Positions 53,307-64,000 of a stretch of 64,000 nucleotides of DNA are shown piece after piece. The stretch covers positions 61,145,120 through 61,209,119 of the forward strand of contig CM043956.1 of NCBI GenBank assembly GCA_014529385.2, read 5' to 3'. Below the pieces are notes generated by a model. The model was not told where the DNA came from. It searched no databases and saw only the letters and a program-made list of their open reading frames with translations. The position numbers and the translations under genes were made by a program. Source of the DNA: Adiantum capillus-veneris (Eukaryota; Streptophyta; Polypodiopsida; Polypodiales; Pteridaceae). The stretch's first letter is position 1; each line of letters begins with the position of its first letter.

Positions 53307-54163
53307 TTAAATAACGTAAAAGATACATGCTCCCGGAAACCTTCTAGCCTCAATGATGCTAGTGCATGTCTCTTTCATTCTTTGAATGGCATCTATCTTT
53401 TTTGGACAAGGTTTCCTACCATATGGCCCACACATGTTCCCCACAATTAGCATCTCATTATCACCAAACATAGAACTTTTCCCTGAAAAAGTAAGATTCA
53501 CTTCCTCCAACTTAGACAAGATTTTATCACAATCATTTATGTGATTGCCACAAATCTGCGGCACCCCCCGAGACCCAAAGCTTCATCTTTCTCACTTCTT
53601 CACATCCTTTGATAGGCAAACTATCAATTAAAGGCATTGCAATCTGAGGAATAAATTCATGTAAAACCTTATTCATCCCATATGTGCAACCGAGTTGGAT
53701 GATCCCTATGGCAAGAAACACATTCTTACCAAACCTAAAGGTTTCCTCATGGCTTTCAAGTCTCTGTTTTCAATTGCAAGCTGAAATTGATTATACCCAT
53801 TGAGTAGATATCCCTCCCTGAAAATTCCTCTGCAAACTCATTTACAATTAGACATGTACCTACATTTCTAATCTTCACCTTGTTCACTGGTTGCATATCT
53901 TGGATGAAGCGTACAATACCATTCTTCTTTGAAACTATGAACCACATATTTGAGTATGGAGCACAAGAAGGCTCCAAAATCTCCATTTTGATCTTTTCAT
54001 TCAATAGAGAGGGTCTATCCATTTGAGTGGAGTAAGACACTCTTGTCCATATAATGCTTTCAAGAAGACATTCCAATTGAGTGTTAACGTCTGGCTGATG
54101 AGGACAATTGTGGAATAGCCTATTTAGGTTCCTAGCCTTTCCAAGGTTCTGTTTACAAAACAA
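53307..54163 (-). pseudogene. Minus-strand Ty3 RT fragment
   Basis: Three pieces in order on the minus strand: KMEILEPSCAPYSNMWFIVS and RFIQDMQPVNKVKIRNVGT (RT start, 54163-53756), then a deletion, then IPQIAMPLIDSLPIKGCEE (53721-53533, catalytic FIDD now LIDS), then LEEVNLTFSGKSSMFGDNEM to IEARRFPGACIFYVI (connection, 53564-53307). Gag, RNase H and integrase are absent. Old and inactive. Confidence 0.85.
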
Positions 54164-54363
54164 TTAGAAGAGTTTCTTAATTAAATCACATTCGCCTCCC
54201 TTATCTTGATCCCTTCATGGATCCATTTTTCCTTCCTCCATTCTTCCATCGGCATTAGACCTACCCAGACTAGGCCAATTTTCAGACGCATCCGTGTCCT
54301 CCCACTTGCGATATGGCAAAAATAGAGTTGTGAGATAAACAATGGGAGGAGCAGACGTTAAAG

Positions 54364-55440
54364 ATGAATTGGGTGAGAGTTCAAGACCAAGCCTCCTTAC
54401 CCAAGCGATTGAAGATGATCCAAGATGGGAAAGTTGCCGTAGGTGGTCGATCAAATGTTAGTGGCATCAGCACAATCATACACATAGCATTGATTGCCAA
54501 GTGCGCACATCTAGTCCGCATTCTTCATGAAGCCTCGGAGGAAGGTGCAAGGAATGAAGAATGCTCTTTTGGTGTATGCACATTATACACCATTAAAAGC
54601 ATTTCTTTCCATCCAGAACACATTAGATATGTAGGAAAATGCTACAAGGGAGGGAATGAGGCAAAGTTTGATAGCTTCCAGATAGAACAAGGAGTGCAAG
54701 CACTTCACCCCTCCATTGTAAGATGCATTGGATTTACCACATAGGCTCCTACTTCCTGGATCACAATCTTCCCATACCACAATGGGGATACCTTGGGAGA
54801 CATGATGTGATGATTGCCATTTGCCCAAGGAGCGTTCAGATGTTGCATACACATGCTACAATATGAAGCGTTCAGATGCTGCATGCACATGCTACAATAT
54901 GGTTGTAGGAATTTTCTACCAGTAAATCGGTACTTACCAACGATAGATCAGACTACACATCTCAAAGCAGTGATTAAGCAGATGGCAACAATCTTACAAG
55001 CTCTTATTGATGGTGTTGCGGATGCTCACTCAACTAGTATAGTGCACAATGACTTACATCCCTACAACATAATGCTAGATTTCACTTGCACAAATAAACC
55101 CCGCGTTGGCATTATGGATTGGGGCATGATGCTCAGAACGCTAGCCAAGCGCATATCAAACATTTTTTTGCATCCTACAGCTCAATTGGACTTTGCAATT
55201 TTGGAGGAAAAGAAATAGGGGAACGACAGCTTGTAAAGCAGTTGTGGATTGCTCCAAAAATATATGATCCATAGTGTGCAGATGCATACTCAAAAGAAGT
55301 ATTTTACCACCCTGATCAAGATCCCATGAGGACTATTTAGATAAAAGTGGACTATTGGATAAAGTTAAGAGGGTGTGAAGCTAAAAGAAAGGAATCAGAT
55401 ATTTTTTTATTCTTTAGAGAGCATTCAAAGACAGACCCTA
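54364..55440 (+). pseudogene. Protein-kinase-like pseudogene
   Basis: N-lobe: ALHPSIVRCIGFTT, a stop at 54742, then APTSWITIFPYHNGDTLGDM (hinge). C-lobe frame 54814-55218: IVHNDLHPYNIMLD (catalytic loop H-x-D-L-x4-N with N before D), VGIMDWGM in the DFG position, then after a shift at about 55215 LWIAPKIYDP (APE-like) and CADAYSKEVFYH. A lysine-bearing beta-3 strand is not clear. Stops and shifts make it non-functional. The DWG in place of DFG and the HPYN loop suggest an atypical kinase family. Confidence 0.7.
54830..54901. repeat. 36-bp tandem duplication inside kinase relic
   Basis: GCGTTCAGATGTTGCATACA CATGCTACAATATG-type text occurs twice back to back, inserting extra residues before the C-lobe. 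Confidence 0.85.
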
Positions 55441-55789
55441 ATCCTATCCAGTGACTGCTTATTGGACTTGTGCCGTCTTTTTACCCAGCTTGAACATTTT
55501 GTACTTTGATATTGACTTGTTGTCTGAGTATTTTATTTGCATTGAAGTCTATGTTCTGGGTGGTTCACCTCACTTGAAGTATATTTGGATGAGTTGTCTT
55601 TAGTCAATTGTCTTGTGGTACAATTGGATCAATTGTGATTTTGTTTTTCGCATCAATTGCAGAATAATTGACTAAACTGTCTTTAGTCAACTGTGGTATT
55701 TTTGAGAGTGTTGAATCGAGAGAACAAACGTTTGTCAAAGATATTTAATATTTATATATTTTTCCACTATATTTTAAGATACTGTGACT
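55441..55789. other. No gene seen
   Basis: AT-rich with repeated CAATTGT/GTCAATTGTC words; nothing assigned. Confidence 0.45.
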
Positions 55790-56743
55790 AATGAAGAGCA
55801 AGCATGTGGTACAAAAATAGTGCCAGATGATCAACAACAAATGGTTGTTAGCACGTTCTTTGCATTGTCCATGGCTACTTGAATGACATGTTTAGTACCA
55901 ACTTCTTTAATTACATTAATCAAGACCTTAGCAATGTATTTGTCACTTTTAGTTGCACCAGAATTGTCAACTGCCTTTATGAACGTGTGTCCCCTTGGTC
56001 TTCTTTAAACATTAGACCAACCATCACTCAAAATTGTGCATTTTGAAAGCGATATATTCCCAAGTATTATTTTGGAAGCACACTCTTTGACTTTGATGTA
56101 ACATTTGTCCAAGAGATCATTTTGTACCGTGTGATACGAAGGGGCTAAAAATCATGGTCTGAACTCACTGATTTTCTTCCATGTATGTTTCCAATGATTG
56201 ATGTCTACCATGACTAGAGCACTCTAGTGAAAAAAAATTATTTGGCGAGTGCACTTTGTGCTTTTTCTAACAACTGCATTTGAAAGCTCTGATGCAATGA
56301 TTTTTGACATATTTTCCTAAGTTCACCTTCATTGTGGCACTTAAAAGGAACACTGCTTGGCATTTCCTCTCCCTACACGGGTTGTTCTGCAAGGTTAGTT
56401 GGTGTTACCATAGTATTAGGAGAGCTGATATTTGACTATGTCTGCTCTTGACATGCATCCATAACAAATCTATGTACCCGTTGTTTCTTGCCACCCTTTT
56501 TGGCGATCTCTTCTCTCAAAAGTTTTGCAATTGCATGCACCTGAGGATGATCATATTTCTTACAACTCTTTGTAAGGCTATCCAAAAAATGGTCCGTAAT
56601 ACGTGGTGCATCTCTTGATTTTTGGTGAAGCAAAATTTACATTGCCACTCCATGTATCGACCACATATGTTTTGAGCATAATCCCACTCTTTTGCCAGGT
56701 GCTTTTTTATTTTTTGTCTTCTTTGTACCACTTGTACCGACAT
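55790..56743 (-). pseudogene. hAT transposase relic (BED finger and DUF659)
   Basis: Minus strand: KKHLAKEWDYAQNICGRYME then WQCKFC, a BED zinc finger, with RDAPRITDHFL in a shifted frame. Further on come VDINHWKHTWKKISEF, KCTILSDGWSNV, HTFIKAVDNSGATKSDKYIA and KHVIQVAMDNAKNVL, the conserved DUF659 block of plant hAT elements. The dimerisation (hATC) domain and terminal inverted repeats were not found. Several stops and shifts. Confidence 0.8.
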
Positions 56744-56759
56744 TTTGCTCCGTTTTTTT

Positions 56760-57900
56760 CAATTTAATACTGAAGACATAAGAACTAGATGTTCAATTTT
56801 AAAATCATTTTTCTTCTTTTCAATATATATTAGAAAAACAATCACTAAGAAAGCAATCAAATCTACATAGTATGAGATTTGCAATGCACTCTAGTCGATT
56901 CACACATCAACCACATATGTTGTGAGCAAACATACACATTGCAATGCACTGTCATGCAAGACACATCTATTTTCACATGCTACAAAGAATAATCAATTTC
57001 AACATTGAAACAATGATAATCATCTGCAAAACACACACGGAAGCAATAATATTTATGATTGGCCATCTCATGCACTAACAATATTTCATAATACATAATG
57101 CACTCCCTATATAAACCAATGCATAAAACAAGGCAATGAAATCTTCAATACAATTACACAATTGAGGACTACTTGTATCCAATTAAGGATTGTAGCCCAC
57201 TTATCCATCCAATTCAATATATAAAAGCTATTTTCACCCAACTAAGGATTATAGCTCTCATATTGTGCAGTGACAATGTATATCAGTTCAAATCTATGAT
57301 AGTGTAAAATGCAAGAATTCAAGAATATATATACCCAGTACACTAGCACAGGGCATTTGACCCTTGACTATCAATTAGTTATTTAAATATGCTCATCTTT
57401 TTAAACCAACTTTGGCCCTTTTATGGACCAATGGCTTCATCACAATGAGAAAAACTCTACAAAGTTTCAATTGGCTTTGTACCTTTGTTTTTTATGAAGG
57501 ATCTAAATATCTTTAGAAGTGGTTACCGTATTAAGAATCGCGTTCGACCCAAAAAAAGGACCTGTGAGTCCGTACCCTTAGGTCAATTCACAAGGAGTAA
57601 TTGTACCCAACGCTTAGATACACTCCCCAGGGATTTGCCTAGTCAAAATACCAAAGTTAGAAGAGGTCTACTTTATACAGTTAGGCCCATCAGGCTTTTC
57701 CATTTTCCTAACGGACCTGCAAGGAAAACTATGAAGCTCGGTGGGCCCATAGAGAAAATGCAACAACCTGGCGAGCTTACCAGATCTATTGGTTTTTGTA
57801 GTTCACCATCAAGATCACGTTAACAATTAATATGATCATGTCCTTTTTATGTGTAATTACTTGCATTATTTATGTGATCACACTATCATGATCACATCAG
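56760..57900. other. No gene seen
   Basis: AT-rich text with repeated ATTGCAATGCACT and AATTAAGGATTGTAGCC words. A plus-strand frame at 57485-57823 has no recognisable domain. Confidence 0.45.
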
Positions 57901-57925
57901 TGAAATCCCTGATGAGGTGGTATGC

Positions 57926-58075
57926 TGTGAGACTGAGGAGATTGGAGCATACCACCTTCCCATCCAACCATGCCGTATATAGGCCTAACCTTGCTAACAA
58001 TAGGGACCCCCTATACTGCTTGTCCTTCCTAGGCCTTGACCTACACGATCTTACCCTAGGCCTGACGTTACTCCC
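57926..58075 (+). repeat. Dispersed LTR-like repeat, copy 1 (TGTGAGA)
   Basis: Begins TGTGAGACTGAGGAGATTGG and contains a TATATAGG box. It is similar over ~145 bp to 63071-63214. Looks like the first part of an LTR family. Confidence 0.65.
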
Positions 58076-58089
58076 CCCTTGGAGAAGTG

Positions 58090-58393
58090 TTTTCATCCTC
58101 GGAAACAAAATTGGTTGTATCTTCATAAGAACACTAATGTTTTCCAATGTGGCATCCTTCATGGATCCATCTGCTTGTTTGATTGGAACACATCTCAATA
58201 GGAGTTTCATGAAATCAAGAATACCATTTTGATTTTTCACAATGTTGTCCCTTTGCAACTGTCTTGTGTAGCCGGCATATACAACATAGCATGTAGACTC
58301 ACTTGAGTATGCTAAACGAGTTATCACAACTAAGATATACCCAAAAGAGTACTTCTTTTCACTTTCCATGAAAGTAATTGGATGATAACTCAT
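58090..58393 (-). CDS. Unrecognised minus-strand ORF
   Basis: The first ~105 codons of a 171-codon frame (SYHPITFMESEKKYSFGYIL, then FMKLLLRCVPIKQADGSMKD) look protein-like; the remainder is antisense to the LTR-like repeat at 57926. No family recognised. Probably a retroelement remnant. Confidence 0.3.
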
Positions 58394-58399
58394 CAGGAA

Positions 58400-60690
58400 A
58401 GTATAATTCCTTGACTTGTTATCTTATCGCATCAATAAGCAAACCCACCATAACTAGTATTCAAGGTTGAGAACCCAGCTTCAACATGAAGAGACTAAAC
58501 CTAGTCGCAAATATGCTTTACCTTATGGTTAGCAAACTCCAACTAGATCAATACTTGCTTTCTAATTGGATTGCTTGGTGCTAACGTGCGCGCTTCACAT
58601 ATCCTTTAGCACAAGACTACTCTTATAATTTGCTTGTCCTCTTTGGATAAACGACAACATTGAGATGTGTTTCCCCACCATTTAGAGATAGTTTCCCAAA
58701 ATGATTGGTAAACAGGGATCACAGTGCCTTACAACATGGATGAGGAATCAACAATGTTTTAAATAACCATCTTGGTTAACTGGAAAGATCCACAAGAACC
58801 CAAACCAAGCCATGACCTATATTGGTGATTGTTAGATCTATGTCATGAATGTACATGCTGCTCCAAATAAGCCTTTGCTAAACATTAGGGCCCATAACAC
58901 TGAATGTGCATGCATTTAGCAAAAACAAATTTGAGCCTGCATATCCATGACCATACTTGCCAATACTTTATGGCAAATATGATGCTCATAGCACTCATGA
59001 AAGAGGAGTACAAATAGTTCTGAAAAGAAATTAAATACTTTCTAATGCAATCATTTGCAAGCCTCGCTAAAACGTTTGAACCATACTAGAATGTGAAATA
59101 TGAGTCACTTTTAGGTACATACAATGAAACATTTTTATTAACAACACATAGCCTTGTTATATGCATAAACAACCATTTGTTAATGTTGTTTAGCAGTACT
59201 TGTAACCTTAACAAGTCATTCTAAGTATCCTACAATTTCTAGCCACTGAAATTGTTCCGATATCATGTGTTCAAAATGGTCTAGAAAATGGATTTAACCA
59301 CAACACCTAGGGACTATCGTGAGACATAATTCAAATAGCGGGCGTCAATATCAGTCCCAAAGACTCATATTCTCCATGTGTGAAATATATCTCAATGTTT
59401 GAAAAAAGGACATCCTTCTAGTACAAGATGTACTTGTGTTTGGAGGTAACTATAAACACTCAACGACATGAGTGAGAGGGACCCTCATTACTGTTACTCC
59501 ACGCTGGCTAAACCGAACTCCTTGAGTTCCTTGACCATGTTGTATCCCATGTGGCAACATGTGCCTAAGAAAACCCTGCATATGAGTCCATAATTACATA
59601 ATGCTAAAATGTATTTGGGACACTGCGGCCCAATATTCTTTGCTCTTACATGACCTTGTCATGTCTCTGACAAGCGAAATGGATGAAAGCATTCAAGCTT
59701 ATTCATTCGATTTGAAAAAATCAAGCAAAGCATATTCAAAAAGGGAATAAGACCAAATCATATGCATACCTCAAGGTTGAACATATAACGTCACTTACCC
59801 GTACTCACGTGCACTTTGCAAACCCCTTGGGAGATTGCGAACTTCTTTCCTTGAAAGTACAATTGTGATGAGCTCAAATCATGACTCTCAAACGCCTATG
59901 GATTGATTGTATATTAGCGGGGCCATACCCCTGAAAATGCCACTCCTAGAGGCCTAATTGGTGGTGCAACTAAGCAACAGATCTTCTTCAGTTGGTAGCT
60001 AAGCAACAGATCTTCTTCAGTTGGAATCTTACTCACAACTAAGTTGTAGATAAAATGTTCTCCCTCCATGAACAAAGGAAAAATATGTCAAATACCCCCA
60101 AAGAAATAGTCACACTAGATTTTTTGAGGTGCTCACACAAGATATTACCTGTGGGAGAGTCTTTTAATCTATCCATTTGGTGCCATGAATTAGTTGCTTG
60201 ATAGCTAGGCCATGCCTACTTGCTATCCATAAAATCCATCATTAGGATTGGTTGTACCTTGTGCATAGAGCCAATGACGTAAAGTTCTCATAGACGTATA
60301 CATGTACACAACAATTGGAAGCCCATCTACGAGCCTCAATTCTTCTTGGACAGACTATTCGATGTTATTGTGGAATCGTAAACAATGATGGAGTGGAGAT
60401 ACTACCATCTTATCCGTATGCCATGCATGCATATGAGAAAAATAGATTGATAAGCCCTAATAGTTTCAACCTTGTGAGCTACTTCTATATGTGCCTTGCA
60501 CAATTACACTACTTGGATACATCATAGTGTGTCGTTGCCAAACTGTGATCTTATATCCACTTAATGCCCAATATGTGTGGCATTATTCTTGACATAAAGT
60601 CAATTGATAGTACCTTGGTACAAAATAGAAGCCTTGCTTTGCATGTAGGCTGGCAAAGCACTTTTTTGCCTCTCTGAGAGCGGTTGTCTT
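58400..60690. other. No assigned gene; small tandem duplication
   Basis: Mostly AT-rich unassigned sequence. AAGCAACAGATCTTCTTCAG is duplicated at about 59968 and 60001 (33-base period). A 70-codon plus-strand frame at 60315-60527 is protein-like but unrecognised. Confidence 0.4.
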
Positions 60691-60974
60691 CTTTTGAAGT
60701 TGTCTCGTAACCTTATATGCTAAAAAAGTTAAAGCGATCGGATGTACCCTACATGCCATCGTGGCTTGGGTCATACCGACCTCCAAGAGAAAATTAGATA
60801 GACATGGTGCCAAATTTCCCAAAGTTCGTATGCTTTTGAAGTTGTCTCGTAACCTTATATGCTAAAAAAGTTAAAGCGATCGGATGTACCCTACATGCCA
60901 TCGTGGCTTGGGTCATACCGACCTCCAAGAGAAAATTAGATAGACATGGTGCCAAATTTCCCAAAGTTCGTATG
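60691..60974. repeat. 142-bp tandem duplication
   Basis: Two adjacent copies (60691-60832, 60833-60974) that look identical by eye, beginning CTTTTGAAGTTGTCTCGTAA and ending AAAGTTCGTATGC. The minus strand is open through both copies in different frames (TLGNLAPCLSNFLLEVGMTQ), so it may duplicate part of an unrecognised coding region. Confidence 0.95.
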
Positions 60975-62915
60975 CTAATAGCATTGTTCCAAACTTTGGA
61001 AACTTCTATGTAAGGTGATCTGAAGTGAAGCCTTGTTTCACACAAGTTCATCAAAAAGATGAGACAGAACATAGCCTGAGTGCTCATAGCTAGCAGGTTC
61101 TCCTGGTGACACAGATATGTCAAAGCAAAAAAGAGTTGACCTTGTCAAAATTTCGTAAAGAAAATCAGCCTTGCCGAAGTATACATCTTATTGAGAATCC
61201 TTAGAAATTGCCCAATCTTGAAATAAATAGCTCAAAAAGCTTAGCTATCAAGTTTCATCTTACTGTCAATCTTTACTTGATCAAAGCAACATTTGCTTGT
61301 CAAGTTGGCATTGTAGAAAACCTTGCAAAAGTGAATAAGCTCAATTGAAACTTAGAAGTGACATACTTACCAATTTTTGTAATCATTGTCCTTGGTAGCG
61401 AAAGTCATAGCACCCTGTGACATGAGTGTGCCTTAATGGCCTTGCATCCTTGTAGCCTCAATCCTAAAACGCCTTGCTTTTCCATAGCATTCAATGGCTT
61501 GGTCGTCTACACCATGTTGGAGGCACAAGATTCAATTTTTTTGGAAGCAGTAAGACAACAGTTGTCTACACAAGCCTTGCTCATCGATAGCCTCATACGG
61601 AGTCGTACTCCATAAGCAAAGCATGGTCTATGTACCCTAGTTGTACGGAGCTGTGCTCCAATCTTATGACCCTTCATTGCCGATACGCCCATATGTTACC
61701 TTGTTTTCAGACTCAAAGTTGCGACAAAGTTTAAAGAAAATTGTGCTTGCTGTTCTCCAACAAGCAATAACTATCTGGATTTTATAAACAAAGCATAACC
61801 GTAGTAATTGTCAATTACCCTTGAAAAGTTGTTGGATCCGACTTGTGGAGAATGGGATGATCATGACCATGCATGACTTCATCAAGGACAAATAACTTGC
61901 CTAGGGGCCATGCCCTAAAAAATAAAAAACTCCACAGTAGAGAGAAAGATTCCTATTGATGTCTTGAATTGTCAGTATTGATCAGCCTCGCCGAATACTT
62001 ATATCTTATAAATCATAAGCCTTGCTTGTATTTGCTTTACTACAACTAGATAACTTACAAATTGTTGCCTTTGATTCGTGACCGCTTTGGATCAAGATTC
62101 TTTGCATGTGCTTGAATATTGTGTCAAACAAAACGAAAGCTACTGCATACCTTCTAAAGTACTCACATTGACTTGCCATGCCGTATTGGCTTGGTTCAAA
62201 TTTGAGCATGCCTTGCATGCTATTGAGACCATAAGGAAACCACGAATGCTTTGGCATTTTGCAACTTTCTTCAATACATACCTTTGGTCAAATGTCCTCT
62301 ACTTGTTGTAGCTTTGTAAATGAAACACAACTAATCGGCCATGCCGAATATCTTTGCCCTACATACCGCAGACCTTGCCTATACATAATGAGCATGGTGT
62401 TATTTGATTTTTTTCTGAAATGCCTTGCATAGATTTCTCCATCAGCTTGCACGACCTTCACAACCCTCACATGGCCCCTTGTCCTAGCCTAGCCATTAAA
62501 AAACTATGCATACCGTCCATTCCCATGCAAGCCCCATGGCATACGTAGAAGGACGTATGCAAAGATTTGAGGTTGAAAATCAACGTTCGTGGAGACCCAT
62601 GATTCTCCACTACCACCATGCCTTGCATGGATTTGACATGTGTTTTTGTCGGCCGTCGGCTTGCTGAATGGGGCTGCTTGTACTCCTACAATTTTTTGAG
62701 TTTTCTAAGATTGGGAAAATTGTGCCATAGTTTGTGCTTCGACCTCCACTTTCTTCGGATTCTAACTCAACGGCTTCTTAGAGGAGAGGAGATGGGGGCA
62801 TGCCTGTGTGTGCATGTTCCCTTAAGTGGGTTTTAAACCAAAGGTCCTCTCCCCTAGGGCGGCTTCATGTGAAATTAATCTCCTTGAGCTATGGCATGAG
62901 GCGTCAGTTACGCGC
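60975..62915. other. No assigned gene
   Basis: Recurrent GCCTTGC and CCATGCCGAATA-type words (for example near 61172, 61985, 62335) suggest decayed copies of one short sequence, but no regular period. No supported coding region. Confidence 0.4.
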
Positions 62916-62941
62916 GGGGGGGGGGGGGGGGGGGGGGGGGG

Positions 62942-62993
<52 letters not shown>
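62916..62993. repeat. Poly-G (29) followed by (GA)n
   Basis: A run of 29 G then about 25 GA units. Such a tract is hard to sequence and assemble; base counts here should not be trusted. Confidence 0.95.
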
Positions 62994-62994
<1 letters not shown>

Positions 62995-63070
62995 CATTCA
63001 TGCACCATGCAAGGCTGCAAGGCTTTCCCCCTTCCTCCATAACTCCCCCTCCCCTGAGCTCTAATACCAA

Positions 63071-63214
63071 TGTGAGATTGAGGGGACTAGAGCATGCCAC
63101 TTTTCACCCAGTCGTGGCCTATATAGGTCGTGCATTGCTAATAACAGGGACCCCTATACTGCATGTCCGTCCTGGCTCTTGGCCTGCTGCCTGGTCTTAC
63201 CCTAGGGCTTACAT
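63071..63214 (+). repeat. Dispersed LTR-like repeat, copy 2 (TGTGAGA)
   Basis: TGTGAGATTGAGGGGACTAG start, with CCTATATAGG in the middle; pairs with 57926-58075 in the same orientation. The preceding CTCTAATACCAA could be the flank or primer end of the element. Confidence 0.65.
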
Positions 63215-64000
63215 GCAAGGTGGCACTTGAGAGTGGTGGATGACGTGGTGATTAGGTGACGTGGCAAGCCAAGTACTGAGGTCAAACTTTTGACTATGGT
63301 GATGTGGAAGGTGAGATGGGGTGATGACATGGAGTTTTGGTGATGTGTAGCCAAACCATGGTATATGGACAATTGTCAACATTTCTAAGCTTAGCACTTT
63401 AACAAACCTAAGGAGGCACACCTTCAGTGAATGGTGCAAGTGTAGAAAATTAAACAATGGAAAAGCGCCTTACCCCAGTCCAAATTGACTCTTTTTTTTT
63501 TCTACTAGGACCTTATGGTAAGGAGATGGTAAGAGATACATGAAAATCAAAATGAGTGGCAATGTACATTATTCCTTAGATTTTTTTGAAAAACTCTCTC
63601 AAGGTCCTCTAAGCAATCTTTGTTATTTTTTGAGCTAGATCTTTAAAAAATGAATCGTTAAAGATTTCACTTTTTTGCATGGTCAATTCTATCATATGAC
63701 TGTTGGATCTTGCAAAATAATCTATACATCATTAGATATGTGATGTAAAAAATTACGGCTTTTGTAGACAATAATTGTAACAAGGAAAAATAAATAATAA
63801 TTATGTAGAGACCCACAAAAAAAAAAAAATCAAGTCAAATTGCTTGTTAAGTGAATAATTGATGTGCAAATGGGAAAGTTAAGCAAAGAAGACCTATTTA
63901 GGAATTTTGGGAATTATTCAAGTCCCATTTCTTATAACGCTATTAAAAATTTAGTATTTTTGTGTAGTTTGAGCTATCATCTATTCACGGTTACACTCTA
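63215..64000. other. No gene seen
   Basis: GTGATG-rich text to 63360, then AT-rich sequence. No supported feature. Confidence 0.45.

Noticed and set aside
62822-63230. ORFs with Gly and Arg-Glu runs
   Set aside because: Product of the poly-G and GA tract.

Overview
The window looks like nuclear DNA of a land plant with a large, repeat-rich genome. Evidence: several Ty1/copia and Ty3 LTR retrotransposons with tRNA-iMet-type primer sites, long CT/GA, CA and poly-C/G microsatellites, GT-AG introns, and hAT and other DNA-transposon relics. A HET-domain gene in plant-type DNA makes me lean towards a seed-free plant such as a fern. That is inference; no single-copy plant housekeeping gene is visible to fix the lineage.

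Layout. 0.7-1.2 kb: CT microsatellite and a weak minus-strand ORF. 1.6-5.3 kb: the most unusual locus. Promoter-like motifs and a 99-bp tandem repeat precede a broken gene that reads as a histone H3 (N-tail MARTKQTARK plus histone fold), then a multi-exon Ulp1/C48 cysteine-protease domain, then a Lys-rich H1-like tail. 7.7-9.1 kb: 3' end of a minus-strand copia element whose polypurine/LTR junction is triplicated. 9.3-18.6 kb: two copies of one copia family. The first is gutted and carries a foreign LTR; the second (13423-18599) is complete with a 5-bp TSD but has a frameshifted coding region. 19.5-28.4 kb: a very young chromodomain Ty3 element with one open 1649-codon gag-pol frame. 30.5-30.9 and 35.8-36.2 kb: two short terminal-inverted-repeat elements with tRNA-like cores. 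31.3-34.8 kb: a two-exon HET-domain gene whose large exon lies between ~145-bp inverted repeats. 36.8-40.5 kb: a non-autonomous gag-only copia element inserted in an older copia RNase H fragment. 41.3-42.3 kb: a minus-strand relic resembling a DNA-transposon protein. 42.3-50.5 kb: a decayed Tat-like Ty3 element whose RT runs straight into a plant-type RNase H. 50.5-51.5 kb: a diverged chromovirus LTR. 51.5-64 kb: relics (a transposon-associated ORF, minus-strand Ty3 RT, a protein-kinase-like pseudogene, a hAT transposase) in AT-rich DNA with small tandem duplications.

The genes do not form a pathway. Most of the window is nested retrotransposon sequence. The two loci with host-gene-like exon structure are the H3-Ulp1 locus and the HET locus, and both sit against repeats that may have moved or shaped them. 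Many frames are broken by single-base shifts, so decay and assembly error cannot be separated from this sequence alone.
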